Part shown: piece after piece, positions 46,448 through 54,985 of the stretch
How the letters are laid out: every line of letters begins with the position of its first letter
Numbering within the stretch: the first letter of the stretch is position 1
Position numbers and translations under genes: made by a program
Source of the DNA: Castellaniella sp041677825
GTDB lineage: Bacteria; Pseudomonadota; Gammaproteobacteria; Burkholderiales; Burkholderiaceae_B
Direction of reading: 5' to 3'
DNA length: 64,000 nt
Assembly: GCF_041677825.1 (NCBI RefSeq)
Contig: NZ_JBAYPG010000013.1
Coordinates: 13,287 to 77,286 of the forward strand
Notes under the pieces: generated by a model
The model's database searches: none
What the model was told of the DNA's origin: nothing
The model's input: only the letters and a program-made list of their open reading frames with translations

Positions 46448-47182
46448 TCAGAACGCGGTATCAGGTGTGATCCAGTGCCCGTCCTGCAGGATCTGGTGGG
46501 GCCGGAATCGTGTCTTGTAGGCCATTTTCCGGCTTTCGGCAATCCAGTAGCCCAGATACAGCCACGGCTGGCGATGCTGGCGGCAATATTCGATCTGCCA
46601 GAGTATGGCATAGGTGCCCAGGCTGCCAGGGTAGTCGGGATCATAGAATGTGTAGACGGCCGAGAGCCCCTGATCGAGCCGGTCGATGATGGCCACCATG
46701 CGCAGCACGCCAGCGTGGTCATGGAATTCGACCAGGCTGGAACGCACCTGGCTGTGCAGCAGGAACTGGGTGTACTGCGCCGGATCGTCTTCGTCCATGC
46801 CCGAGCCGCGATGGCGTGCGCGCTGATACCCGAGATACAGGCGAAAGTGTGTTTCGTCCCAGTGTGGGGGGCTGATCCGGGCCTGCAGCTGCGCGTTCAT
46901 ATGGTGCCACAACTTGTGCTGTGTGCGGTTGCGCACGAAAGCCCGGGTATCCACGCGGATCGGGATGCACGCCTGACAGGTCTGGCAGGCCGGCCGGTAG
47001 ATGAACAGACCACTGCGCCTGAACCCTTGTTCGATGAGCCGGTCGTAGGTGCCGGCATTGACCAGGTGGGCCGGGGCCACGACTTCGGAGCGTGCCATGC
47101 GCCCGGGCAGATAGCTGCAGGGGTAGGGGGCCGTGGTGTAGAACTGCAGGTGGCGAAAGACGGATTCGTGTGGCGTACTCAT
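46448..47182 (-). CDS. bpt: Aspartate/glutamate leucyl-tRNA-protein transferase (Bpt)
   Basis: The 244-residue transferase is of the ATE/Bpt family. It has the N-terminal CSYLPGRMARSEV and the Cys motif CQTCQACIPIRV. The acetyltransferase-like core contains VYTFYDPDYPGSLGTYAILWQIEYC. It adds Leu to N-terminal Asp or Glu, making an N-degron. It overlaps aat by four bases, so both N-end rule transferases are made together. Confidence 0.94.
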   Translation of the reverse strand: MSTPHESVFRHLQFYTTAPYPCSYLPGRMARSEVVAPAHLVNAGTYDRLIEQGFRRSGLFIYRPACQTCQACIPIRVDTRAFVRNRTQHKLWHHMNAQLQARISPPHWDETHFRLYLGYQRARHRGSGMDEDDPAQYTQFLLHSQVRSSLVEFHDHAGVLRMVAIIDRLDQGLSAVYTFYDPDYPGSLGTYAILWQIEYCRQHRQPWLYLGYWIAESRKMAYKTRFRPHQILQDGHWITPDTAF

Positions 47183-47997
47183 GGCGGTGCGGTCTGGCGG
47201 GTCGATGGCTGGGGATCCAGTTGCCCGTCGGCCCGGAGGCGGCCGCACCCCCAGGCCGGCATGGGGGCCGCGGCCAGTTCGGCCAGTAACTGCAGAAACT
47301 GCTGGCGTGGCATGCTGCGGGCCCCCATGCTGGCCAGATGCGGGGTTTCCTGCTGACAGTCTATCCATGGTACACCAAGGGCCTGCAGGTGCCTTGTCAG
47401 GTAGGCCAGCGCCACCTTGCTGGTGTCGCTCACCCGGCTGAACATCGATTCGCCGAAGAAGCAGCGCCCCAGGCTGACGCCGTACAGGACACCCGCCAGG
47501 TGCCCGTCCATCCATACCTCGACGCTCTGGACATGGCCCTGCCGATGCCAGGCCAGGTAGGCCTGCATGATGTCGGGCGTGATCCAGGTTGAAGTGGATA
47601 CTGTGCCCGGGCTGGCCATTTGTGCAGGCAGGGCGTCTCCGCGCAGTGCAGCACCAGGCGCGATGCGCTGGCTGGAGCGCAGCGCGCACTGATGGATGAC
47701 GGCCTCGAAGGCCAGGTTCAGTGTCACCCGAAGCCGACCATCCGCGCGGTCGAACTGACGGATGCGCTTGGCCAGTGAACGGCTGATGCGCAGGTCGGAA
47801 CAGGCAAGGACCATGCGTGGATCCGGGCTCCACCAGAGGACGGGATCACCTGGCGCGAACCAGGGAAACAGGCCCTTGCCGTAGGCCTCGTGCAGGCGCG
47901 TGGTGGACAGGTCGAAGCCCAGCGCCACGAGATCGCGCACGGGTTCTTTCAGCGGGTCGGGAAGCAGCGTGTGCGCATCGACCCAGATCGGTTTCAT
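47179..47997 (-). CDS. aat: Leucyl/phenylalanyl-tRNA-protein transferase
   Basis: The 272-residue enzyme adds Leu or Phe to N-terminal Lys or Arg for ClpSAP degradation. The signature regions are AYGKGLFPWFAPGDPVLWWSPDPR, EVWMDGHLAGVLYGVSLGRCFFGESMF and WIDCQQETPHLASMGAR. It leads the aat-bpt-pyrD cluster. Confidence 0.97.
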   Translation of the reverse strand: MKPIWVDAHTLLPDPLKEPVRDLVALGFDLSTTRLHEAYGKGLFPWFAPGDPVLWWSPDPRMVLACSDLRISRSLAKRIRQFDRADGRLRVTLNLAFEAVIHQCALRSSQRIAPGAALRGDALPAQMASPGTVSTSTWITPDIMQAYLAWHRQGHVQSVEVWMDGHLAGVLYGVSLGRCFFGESMFSRVSDTSKVALAYLTRHLQALGVPWIDCQQETPHLASMGARSMPRQQFLQLLAELAAAPMPAWGCGRLRADGQLDPQPSTRQTAPP

Positions 47998-48006
47998 GGC
48001 TGCAGG

Positions 48007-48594
48007 CTAATCGGGAAAGCGCAGGTCGATGGCATAGTGATGCGTGGGGAACCGCCCTTTCGGGCGGTCGTCAAGATAGTGCCTGAGCGTGGTGCTGACC
48101 GTGCGGAAAGCCAGCTCGCGCCATGGGATGGCATCGAAGTCGAAAAAAGCGGCTTCCAGGGTTTCGGGCCCGGGTGCCAGCTTCGGGCCGAGCACTTCGG
48201 CCAGATAGTACAGGTGCACCTGGTTGACCGAAGGCACGTCGATCACGGTGAACAGGGACTGCACCCGGATACGGGCGCCGGATTCTTCCTGATTTTCGCG
48301 TGCAGCACCCTGCTGGGAGGTTTCACCGAGTTCCATGAAGCCGGCCGGCAGCGTCCATTTGCCGTGGCGCGGCTCTATGGCACGGCGGCACAACAGCACC
48401 TGATCGCCGAGTATGGGTACGATCCCCACCACATTGCGTGGGTTCTGGTAGTGCACCGCACCGCAATGGCTGCACAGGTCGCGGATGCGGTTGTCATCCG
48501 GTGGCACTTCGCGGCTGAGTGTGTGGCCGCACTGTGAGCAATACCGCTGGGTGCGTGGTGCAGGATGGTAAAAAGCAGGGTCGGAGGGCATCAT
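48007..48594 (-). CDS. Nudix hydrolase with N-terminal zinc ribbon
   Basis: The 195-residue protein combines a zinc ribbon (Cys19, Cys22, Cys41, Cys44) with a Nudix box from Gly85 (GFMELGETSQQ..., then ARENQEESG near 98-106). This domain order is like NudC-family NAD+/ADP-ribose pyrophosphatases, but it is shorter. The substrate is unproven. It ends 9 bases before the aat start. Confidence 0.9.
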   Translation of the reverse strand: MMPSDPAFYHPAPRTQRYCSQCGHTLSREVPPDDNRIRDLCSHCGAVHYQNPRNVVGIVPILGDQVLLCRRAIEPRHGKWTLPAGFMELGETSQQGAARENQEESGARIRVQSLFTVIDVPSVNQVHLYYLAEVLGPKLAPGPETLEAAFFDFDAIPWRELAFRTVSTTLRHYLDDRPKGRFPTHHYAIDLRFPD

Positions 48595-48673
48595 GCCGGA
48601 ATATTACCGTGTTTCATGCCCGCCTGGACACAGGTTTGGTCTGGCCCATAGCCCTGCAGATTGCATCTGCGCG

Positions 48674-48901
48674 TTATTTCCAGTAGCCGTTGGCCGCGGC
48701 AATCGTCTGGAAATTGATGGCCACCACCTGCGAGGAGGCAATCAGGGCATTGGCATCTTCGCCATATACGGGGCGCAGCTTGTCGCGCACCTCTGCCGAG
48801 GGCTGGGTGTACTTGACCCCCATGCGGGCCAGTTTGATGGCCAGTTCGAAGCCTTCCTGAGGCGTTGCGGTGATGAGTGTGGTGAGCCAGGTGTCGGCCA
48901 T
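48674..48901 (-). CDS. Hexameric tyrosine-coordinated haem protein (HTHP)
   Basis: The 75-residue protein begins MADTWLTTLITATPQEGF and ends FQTIAAANGYWK. It closely resembles the HTHP described from a marine Roseobacter (Silicibacter pomeroyi), where one haem per subunit is bound by a tyrosine and catalase/peroxidase activity occurs. The ligand tyrosine is Tyr46 in LRPVYGEDANALIA. A GGAG ribosome site precedes the ATG. It lies downstream of fur in the same orientation, with 76 bases between. Confidence 0.9.
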   Translation of the reverse strand: MADTWLTTLITATPQEGFELAIKLARMGVKYTQPSAEVRDKLRPVYGEDANALIASSQVVAINFQTIAAANGYWK

Positions 48902-48977
48902 GATGGGTTCTCCGTAGTGTCTGGACTGCAAGGATCGCATGGAAAGGTTGCCTGCGCCCAGCATGCCCGTATTGGTA

Positions 48978-49403
48978 TCAACGCTTTTTATCCTTTGAGC
49001 ATTTGGGGCAGATGCCGTAGAGCATCATGTTATGGCTTTCGAGGGTGAAGCCGTTTTCCCTGGCGATGCGGTGCTGGCGCTTTTCGATCTCGGTGTCATA
49101 GAACTCGACCACCCGCCCACAGTTGGTGCAGATCAGGTGATCGTGATGGTCGCCGTCGTTGAGTTCGAAGACCGCCTTGCCGCCGTCGAACTGGCTGCGC
49201 ATCAGGATACCGGCCTGCTCGAACTGGGTCAGCACCCGGTAGACGGTGGCCAGCCCGATGTCGACTTCTTCGTTGATCAACGCGCGATAAACGTCTTCTG
49301 CGCTGTGGTGGCGGGTTTCGGCCTTGCGAAACACATCGAGGATCTTGAGGCGTGGAAAGGTCGCCTTCAACCCCATGCTCTTGAGTTCGAACTGATCTTT
49401 CAT
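48978..49403 (-). CDS. fur: Ferric uptake regulator Fur
   Basis: The 141-residue repressor has the winged helix (GLATVYRVLTQFEQAGI) and the metal motif HHDH (86-89). It also has the CTNC (92-95) and CPKC (132-135) zinc cysteines. Fur represses iron uptake genes when Fe2+ is plentiful. It is divergent from bamE across a 123-base promoter region, the classic beta-proteobacterial arrangement. Confidence 0.97.
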   Translation of the reverse strand: MKDQFELKSMGLKATFPRLKILDVFRKAETRHHSAEDVYRALINEEVDIGLATVYRVLTQFEQAGILMRSQFDGGKAVFELNDGDHHDHLICTNCGRVVEFYDTEIEKRQHRIARENGFTLESHNMMLYGICPKCSKDKKR

Positions 49404-49526
49404 GGTTGAAGTATCTCGGGTTGTGTCCGGAAAAGCAAGTGGACAGTACCGCGGCCAATCGCGCGAAATTTTGAATTCCCTTTATGATAGCGGTTTTGGT
49501 GGCAGCTCATTGCGACTGTCGAGACC

Positions 49527-50066
49527 ATGATGGGGGTTCTTGTGCATATCCATATCGTGCATCATCTTTCACGTATCCGGGCCTGTGCAACGGCCCTGGT
49601 TCTGGCCGTGGGCCTGGCGGGCTGTGGTTCGACCAACTGGGGCTTTCCATACAAGGCCACGATACAGCAGGGCAACTGGATCACGTCAGAGCAGGTCGCC
49701 AGGCTGGAAATCGGCATGACGCGCGACCAGGTCCGCTACCTGCTGGGTACGCCGACGCTGCAGGATGCCTTCCATTCCGATCGCTGGGATTATCCTTTTT
49801 ACAATCAGCCTGGCTACGGTCAGGATGAACTGCGCAAGTTCACGGTGTGGTTCGACCATGACCGGCTTGCGCGCTGGGTGGGTGACAGGCAGCCCGACCG
49901 CCAGCCGTTCGAGCGTGCCGACAGCGGGGTGACGGCTGCCGAGGTGGCCCAGGAAGGCCGGGCCGACATCGAGGCCCGGGATGCAAGCTCTCCGGATCTG
50001 GGCGAAGTCGTGGATACCGAAATCCAGGTGGGCGATTTCATGCCCCAAATTCAACGAGGTCTCTAG
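49527..50066 (+). CDS. bamE: Outer-membrane assembly lipoprotein BamE
   Basis: The 179-residue lipoprotein has the lipobox LAVGLAGC and then the SmpA/OmlA domain ITSEQVARLEIGMTRDQVRYLLGTP with DAFHSDRWDYPFY. It is longer than E. coli BamE (113) because of an acidic C-terminal tail. It is a BAM complex subunit. The dapB ATG follows six bases after its stop. Confidence 0.95.
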   Translation: MMGVLVHIHIVHHLSRIRACATALVLAVGLAGCGSTNWGFPYKATIQQGNWITSEQVARLEIGMTRDQVRYLLGTPTLQDAFHSDRWDYPFYNQPGYGQDELRKFTVWFDHDRLARWVGDRQPDRQPFERADSGVTAAEVAQEGRADIEARDASSPDLGEVVDTEIQVGDFMPQIQRGL

Positions 50067-50071
50067 TACTG

Positions 50072-50860
50072 ATGCGTATAGCGATTGCGGGGGCGTCCGG
50101 GCGGATGGGGCGCATGTTGATCCAGGCGGTGTCCGATGCGGCCGACCTGAGCCTGGCGGTGGCGCTCGACAGGCCCGGCAGTTCCGCCCTGGGAGACGAC
50201 GCAGGGGCTGCGCTGGGCCTGGCCACCGGGGTGTTCATCACCGATCGGTTGTCGGCCCTGGCGCAGGCCGACTGCCTCATTGACTTCACCCGGCCCGAGG
50301 GCACATTGCTGCATTTGCAGGCCTGTGTCGAGCATGGCGTGAAGTGCGTCATCGGTACCACGGGTTTCGACCCGGCCGGCAAGCAGGCGATCCGTACCGC
50401 TGCGCAAAAAACGGCCATTGTCTTTGCGCCCAATATGAGCGTGGGCGTCAATGCGACCTTCAAGTTGCTGGATGTGGCCGCCAGGCTGCTCAACAGCGGC
50501 TACGACGTCGAGGTGTTCGAAGCGCACCACCGCAACAAGGTCGATGCCCCGTCGGGCACGGCACTGGCCATGGGCGAGGTCGTGGCCCGGGCCTGGGGCC
50601 AGTCCCTGGACGACATCGCAGACTGGGCCCGGCATGGCGAGACCGGCCCGCGCCAAACCGGGCGGATCGGCTTTTCAGTGCTGCGTGGCGGGGATATCGT
50701 GGGTGATCACAGCGTTTTTTTCTGCGGCGCAGGCGAGCGCATCGAAATCACCCATCGGTCTGCCAGCCGGGTCACTTACGCGCAGGGCAGCCTCCGGGCG
50801 GCACGGTATCTGGCCCGACGCGAGTTCGGCCTGTTCGACATGCAGGATGTACTGGCCTGA
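50072..50860 (+). CDS. dapB: 4-hydroxy-tetrahydrodipicolinate reductase
   Basis: The 262-residue enzyme of lysine/DAP synthesis has the NAD(P) loop GASGRMGRML (7-16), IDFTRPEGTLLHL, the catalytic EAHHRNKVDAPSGTA and a GRIGFSVLRGGDIVGDH stretch. It reduces HTPA to tetrahydrodipicolinate. A tandem 16-bp repeat array begins in its last three codons and contains its stop. Confidence 0.97.
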   Translation: MRIAIAGASGRMGRMLIQAVSDAADLSLAVALDRPGSSALGDDAGAALGLATGVFITDRLSALAQADCLIDFTRPEGTLLHLQACVEHGVKCVIGTTGFDPAGKQAIRTAAQKTAIVFAPNMSVGVNATFKLLDVAARLLNSGYDVEVFEAHHRNKVDAPSGTALAMGEVVARAWGQSLDDIADWARHGETGPRQTGRIGFSVLRGGDIVGDHSVFFCGAGERIEITHRSASRVTYAQGSLRAARYLARREFGLFDMQDVLA

Positions 50861-50928
50861 GCCTGTGCGGGCCTGAGCCTGTATCGCCTTGAGCTCGTAT
50901 CGCCTTGAGTCCGTGTTGGCCTGAATGC
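50849..50928 (+). repeat. 16-bp tandem repeat, five units, spanning the dapB stop
   Basis: Five adjacent 16-base units at 50849, 50865, 50881, 50897 and 50913 follow the pattern GTnnnGSCYTGAGYCY. Units 3 and 4 differ by only two bases. The first unit encodes the last residues and the stop of dapB. The remaining 92 bases before murB hold no gene that I see. Confidence 0.8.
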
Positions 50929-51020
50929 TTCGGGCGCGCCGGCACAGGCGCGCAGCCGCTCGTGTCCGTACGGGCGCGGGCTTCATGGTATGTGTGTGGG
51001 CCCATGGTGCAGGTGCGGGA

Positions 51021-52049
51021 TCATTCCAGGGCGACGGGTTCGGTTTCGAGGGGCACGCCGAATCGGCTCTGTACCGCTGCCCGAACGGCCTGGGCCAATG
51101 CCCAGACGTCCTGGGCCGTAGCGCCACCGTAATTCACCAGCACCAGCGCCTGCCGGGCATGCATGCCCACCGGCCCCAGGCGCTTGCCCTTCCAGCCCGC
51201 CTGTTCGATCAGCCAGCCCGCGGCCAGCTTGATGGCGCCGTCGGGTTGTGGGTACATGCGCAGGCCCTCGAACCGGGCATCGAGGTCGGCGGCCCGGGTT
51301 GGATCCACCGACGGGTTCTTGAAGAAGCTGCCCGCATTGGCCAGAAGATCCGGATTGGGCAGTTTGTGGCGCCGGATTTCACAGACGGCTTCGAATATCT
51401 GCTGGGGCGACGGCGTGCGCCTGCTGGCCAGTGCTTCCCTGAAATGGGCGACCAGGTCGGGGTAGGACAGGCGCGCCTGCCAGGCCTTGGGCAGCGCAAA
51501 GCGGACCCTCAGAATCAGCCAGTGGCCAGCGCCGTCCTGCTTGAAACGGCTGTCGCGGTAGCCAAACCGGCAGTCGGTTGGATGCAGAGTGACGGTTCGG
51601 CCCGAGGCGAGTTGCATGGCCTCGAGCGAGTGCAGCCGCTCGGACAGTTCGAGTCCGTACGCACCGATGTTCTGTACCGGCGCGGCCCCTACGGTGCCCG
51701 GTATCAGGGCCAGGTTTTCGAGCCCCGGCCAGCCCTGTTCCAGCGTCCAGCGAACGAAGTCATGCCAGTTCTCGCCTGCCGCGGCTTCGACGATGTACGC
51801 CTGCGGCGTTTCGGCAACCAGGTGGCGCCCGCGCAGCTCGATGCGCAGAATCCGATGCTGGGGCGCGGGGGCCATGACCACGTTGCTGCCGCCGCCCAGC
51901 ACATGGATGTGGCGCCCTGACAGCGCGGGCAATGCCTCACGCAGGCGATGCAGATCCTGTTCATTCTCGATGACCGCCAATTGCCCGCGCCCGGGCAAAC
52001 CCAGGGTGTTGTACGTCTGCAGGTCGCGGGAGTGGAACCCAAAGGTCAT
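51021..52049 (-). CDS. murB: UDP-N-acetylenolpyruvoylglucosamine reductase
   Basis: The 342-residue FAD enzyme makes UDP-MurNAc. Motifs are VLGGGSNVVM (FAD), NLALIPGTVGAAPVQNIGAYG (substrate/FAD), and GSFFKNPSV with the catalytic Ser. The terminal loop is VLVNYGGATAQDVWAL. It converges on dapB and is divergent from tRNA-Gly. Confidence 0.97.
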   Translation of the reverse strand: MTFGFHSRDLQTYNTLGLPGRGQLAVIENEQDLHRLREALPALSGRHIHVLGGGSNVVMAPAPQHRILRIELRGRHLVAETPQAYIVEAAAGENWHDFVRWTLEQGWPGLENLALIPGTVGAAPVQNIGAYGLELSERLHSLEAMQLASGRTVTLHPTDCRFGYRDSRFKQDGAGHWLILRVRFALPKAWQARLSYPDLVAHFREALASRRTPSPQQIFEAVCEIRRHKLPNPDLLANAGSFFKNPSVDPTRAADLDARFEGLRMYPQPDGAIKLAAGWLIEQAGWKGKRLGPVGMHARQALVLVNYGGATAQDVWALAQAVRAAVQSRFGVPLETEPVALE

Positions 52050-52180
52050 GATGCTGAAACAGTGATTGATGAAGGTGGAAGAATACCCTGTTCCGAGGGG
52101 TATGGCAGCCTGTTTGACAGGGTGCGATCCGATGCCTTATAGTTCGCATCCTGCCCTGTACAGAAGGGGCCTGAATCTGC

Positions 52181-52209
52181 TTGACAAGCAGTTCTGGCCT
52201 GCATAAAAT
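52181..52209 (+). promoter_or_regulatory. Promoter of tRNA-Gly
   Basis: TTGACA at 52181-52186 and TAAAAT at 52204-52209 are separated by 17 bases. A GC-rich discriminator (GCAGGGC) follows, the usual stable-RNA promoter signature. The mature tRNA starts 26 bases after the -10 box. Confidence 0.85.
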
Positions 52210-52234
52210 GCAGGGCTTGGCAGAGATGCCAGAT

Positions 52235-52310
52235 GCGGGAATAGCTCAGTTGGTAGAGCGCAACCTTGCCAAGGTTGAGGTCGCGAGTTCGAGACTCGTT
52301 TCCCGCTCCA
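52235..52310 (+). tRNA. tRNA-Gly (anticodon GCC)
   Basis: The 76-base cloverleaf has acceptor arm GCGGGAA/TTCCCGC and a D-loop with AGCTCAGTTGGTAGAGC. The anticodon arm CAACC/GGTTG encloses TTGCCAA, and GTTCGAGAC forms the T-loop. CCA is encoded and followed by ATTAG. It is the usual integration target of ICEclc-type elements. Confidence 0.97.
52293..52310 (+). other. Predicted attachment site (tRNA-Gly 3' end)
   Basis: The final 18 bases of tRNA-Gly, GACTCGTTTCCCGCTCCA, correspond to the attachment repeat used by ICEclc-family integrases. No second copy is seen in the remaining 11.7 kb, so the distal att site must lie beyond the window. Confidence 0.55.
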
Positions 52311-52509
52311 ATTAGTTGTCTACAGACTTCCACTGGAGTCTGTAAGGCATTGAAGATAGAGGAAAAAGACTCTTTCTTCATTCCAGCAAAAGCCTCGGAA
52401 ATCCACCGAAAGCCAGCGTTTTTAAGGCCAAATTTGAGGCCAAAGAATACGGGTGGTGCCGGTTCCGGGCTGTTGCTGGGGTTGGATCGGGATGACCAGC
52501 AGCATCGGG

Positions 52510-52530
52510 CCTAAGTCCAAGACTTAGGAG
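52510..52530 (+). promoter_or_regulatory. Hairpin that hides the integrase ribosome site
   Basis: CCTAAGTC-CAA-GACTTAGG (52510-52528) is a perfect 8-bp stem with a three-base loop. Its right arm contains the first bases of AGGAG (52526-52530), the only ribosome-binding sequence for the integrase. In the RNA this would limit translation unless opened. Confidence 0.55.
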
Positions 52531-52537
52531 TTCGATG

Positions 52538-54469
52538 ATGGCACTCTCTGATCTGACGGTGCGGCAAGCCAGAGCCGCCAGGAAAACCTACAACCTCCCC
52601 GACACCGACGGCCTTGGCTTGGTGGTCACCCCCACCGGCGGCAAGTCGTGGCATCTGCGCTACTACTGGCTCGGCAAGCAAAAGCGCATCTCCCTGGGCA
52701 ACTACCCGGAAGTCAGCCTGCGCGAAGCGCGGACCTTGCGCGACGACGCTCGGGCGCTCCTGGCTAAAGGCATCAATCCCCACATCGACCGCAAGCAGAA
52801 GCGGCACGCGGTCAAGCTGGCGTCCGACTACACCTTCAAAGCGGTCTTCGATACCTGGGTCGAGCGTCGCCGCAAGGAACTCAAGGAAGGCAGGAACAGC
52901 ACGCTGTCGCAGATCCTGCGCATCTTCGATAAGGACGTGCTGCCGACTCTCGGGAAAACGTCGATCTACGACATCCGCCGGCCGCAGCTTCTGGGTGTGC
53001 TGGCGAGGATCGAGGAACGCAGAGCCTTCACCACCGCCGAAAAGGTGCGCACCTGGTTGGGGCAATTGTTCCGCTATGCCCTGGTCATCGTTGAAGGGCT
53101 GGAAGTCAATCCGGCCTCGGACCTGGACGTGGTGGCTGCGCCCAAGCCGCCGGTCGCCCACAATCCATTCCTCCATCTGCACGAGCTTCCCGCCTTTCTT
53201 CAGAAACTGAGGCGCTACGACGCACGCGACGTGCAAACTCAGCTTGGCATCCGGCTGCTGATCCTGACCGGCGTGCGTACCGGCGAGCTGCGTCTGGCAA
53301 CTCCGGACCAGTTCGATCTGGACCGCGGCCTGTGGATCATCCCGCCGCAGATCGTCAAGCAGCTTCAGGACGAGATGCGCAAGGCCGGCAAGCGCCCACA
53401 GGACGTGCCGCCCTACATCGTGCCGCTGTCCATCCAGGCCATCGAAATCGTGCGTTACCTGCTGGAGGAGATGCGACCCGCCCAGCGCCACTTGCTGACA
53501 CACCGTAGCGAACTCAAAAAGCGCATCAGCGAGAACACGCTCAACGGCGCCTTGAAGCGGATGGGCTACGCGGATCAACTGACCGGCCACGGCATCCGCG
53601 ACACCATCTCGACGGCGCTCAACGAGATCGGCTACCCCAAAATTTGGGTGGACGCGCAGCTTTCTCACTCGGACCCAAACAAGGTGAGTTCGGCCTACAA
53701 CCATGCCAAGTACGTGGAGCCACGCCGCCGGATGATGCAGGATTGGGCCGATCGTCTCGACCTGCTCGAACAAGGCCAGGTCGAAGCCGCCAGCGCACAT
53801 CTCACCATCCGCATCGATGGGGTGCCCGTGATGGCCGACGAGGAAGCGGCTGTCCCCACTGTGATGGGCACTGCCGCTGCCGCCGTTCCGCCCGTGGTGG
53901 CGACGCCCATCGTCGTGACGCCGAACACCAGCGGGGTCACGTTCCAGCGGCTGTCGCCCGTGCCTCCGCCCCCAATGCCGGCGCCGGAGCCAGAAGTGTT
54001 GGCCATCCAGCGCGAGCGCGAGGAAATGCTGGCAATCTACGAGTCGCCGAGCAGCCTGCCGGTCCCGCTGTTCGCCAAGCTGGCCGGGAAGTCCAAGGAT
54101 CAGATCAATCGCGAACTAAAGGCGGGCAAGCTGCTGTCCATCAGCCTGGGCAACCGGGGGCAACGTGTTCCTGATTGGCAACTGAGGCCGCTCAAGCACA
54201 AGCTGGCCCAGGTGCTCATCAAGCAGTGCCCGGAAGCGGATTCGTGGGCGCTATACCGCATGCTGACCCAACCGCACCCGGACCTGGGTGACCGCGCGGC
54301 CATCGATGTCGTCACGCCAACCAATCTGGGCGCGATTGTTCGGGCCATTGCGCATGGGCATCAACGTGAGGATGCCCCTGAAGCAGAGTTGCCGAAGTCC
54401 ACGCCCGAGCCGGTACGGCAAAGTGTTCGCCGTCTCGTCTACAGCGCTGCGATGTGTGAAGTGGTTTGA
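52538..54469 (+). CDS. int: Tyrosine integrase of the ICEclc/IntB13 family
   Basis: The 643-residue recombinase has an N-terminal arm-binding DUF4102 domain (MALSDLTVRQARAARK...) and a core-binding domain. The catalytic domain has Arg247 (TGVRTGEL), His351-Arg354 (HGIRDT), His377 (LSHSDP) and the nucleophile Tyr387 (SAYNHA). A C-terminal extension of about 230 residues (Pro/Ala-rich linker, then a small helical domain) is unlike lambda Int but typical of ICEclc integrases of about 650 residues. All catalytic residues are intact. ATG 52538 has better spacing from AGGAG than ATG 52535. Confidence 0.93.
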   Translation: MALSDLTVRQARAARKTYNLPDTDGLGLVVTPTGGKSWHLRYYWLGKQKRISLGNYPEVSLREARTLRDDARALLAKGINPHIDRKQKRHAVKLASDYTFKAVFDTWVERRRKELKEGRNSTLSQILRIFDKDVLPTLGKTSIYDIRRPQLLGVLARIEERRAFTTAEKVRTWLGQLFRYALVIVEGLEVNPASDLDVVAAPKPPVAHNPFLHLHELPAFLQKLRRYDARDVQTQLGIRLLILTGVRTGELRLATPDQFDLDRGLWIIPPQIVKQLQDEMRKAGKRPQDVPPYIVPLSIQAIEIVRYLLEEMRPAQRHLLTHRSELKKRISENTLNGALKRMGYADQLTGHGIRDTISTALNEIGYPKIWVDAQLSHSDPNKVSSAYNHAKYVEPRRRMMQDWADRLDLLEQGQVEAASAHLTIRIDGVPVMADEEAAVPTVMGTAAAAVPPVVATPIVVTPNTSGVTFQRLSPVPPPPMPAPEPEVLAIQREREEMLAIYESPSSLPVPLFAKLAGKSKDQINRELKAGKLLSISLGNRGQRVPDWQLRPLKHKLAQVLIKQCPEADSWALYRMLTQPHPDLGDRAAIDVVTPTNLGAIVRAIAHGHQREDAPEAELPKSTPEPVRQSVRRLVYSAAMCEVV

Positions 54470-54473
54470 TCGC

Positions 54474-54504
54474 AGGCGTGGCTGACCGCAGATCAGCCAC
54501 GCCT
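54474..54504. terminator. Perfect 12-bp hairpin between int and the relaxase fragment
   Basis: AGGCGTGGCTGA and its exact complement flank a seven-base loop, between two converging genes. There is no long T-run on either side, so it would be a bidirectional, weak or Rho-assisted terminator. Confidence 0.6.
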
Positions 54505-54508
54505 GTTG

Positions 54509-54985
54509 TCAACGCAAGATGGACAAGTACGGATTGTTCGGAGGCAGTTCCTGGAACAACGGGTTCGCGTCGTCGAGCAGGTAGCCATGCAGTCGCCGGG
54601 CCTTGCGCGGCCCGGTGACTTCGCAGGTCCAGATATTCAAGCCGCTGGCCTGTTTGCGATGCAGGCCCAGCTTCTCGAAACGCTTCTGCGCCCACTGCCA
54701 TCCTTCCAGCTTGTCCGGCTTCGCCAGCACGGCGACCTGCGGATGTTCCTGCGCGTAGCGCTGGAAGACACCCGGACTGACCAGGTAGGCCGTGCCATCG
54801 ACGGTGTGCACCAGCGCCTTGGCATCGTTGATGATGAGCCGACGCGACTGTATGCCCTGATGCAGCCAGGCCATGAAGTGCTCGCCCGATGGCTCGGGCT
54901 GTGCCTGGGACATCGCCACCGCGGGCGCGGTCGGCGACACCGGCTCGGCCGCGACGGCGACGGCAGATTCAGGTTCGACTGCGGG
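54509..54985 (-). pseudogene. C-terminal fragment of the ICE relaxase (MobH/TraI type)
   Basis: About 155 residues ending NNPYLSILR are readable. The segments HFMAWLHQGIQSRRLIIND, YLVSPGVFQRYAQEHP and NIWTCEVTGPRKARRLHGY match the C-terminal domain of MobH relaxases of this ICE family. The N-terminal HD-type catalytic part and everything up to the Ala/Pro linker are absent. Upstream the frame runs into the next fragment in a different register. Without the catalytic domain the element cannot nick its own oriT. Confidence 0.75.
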
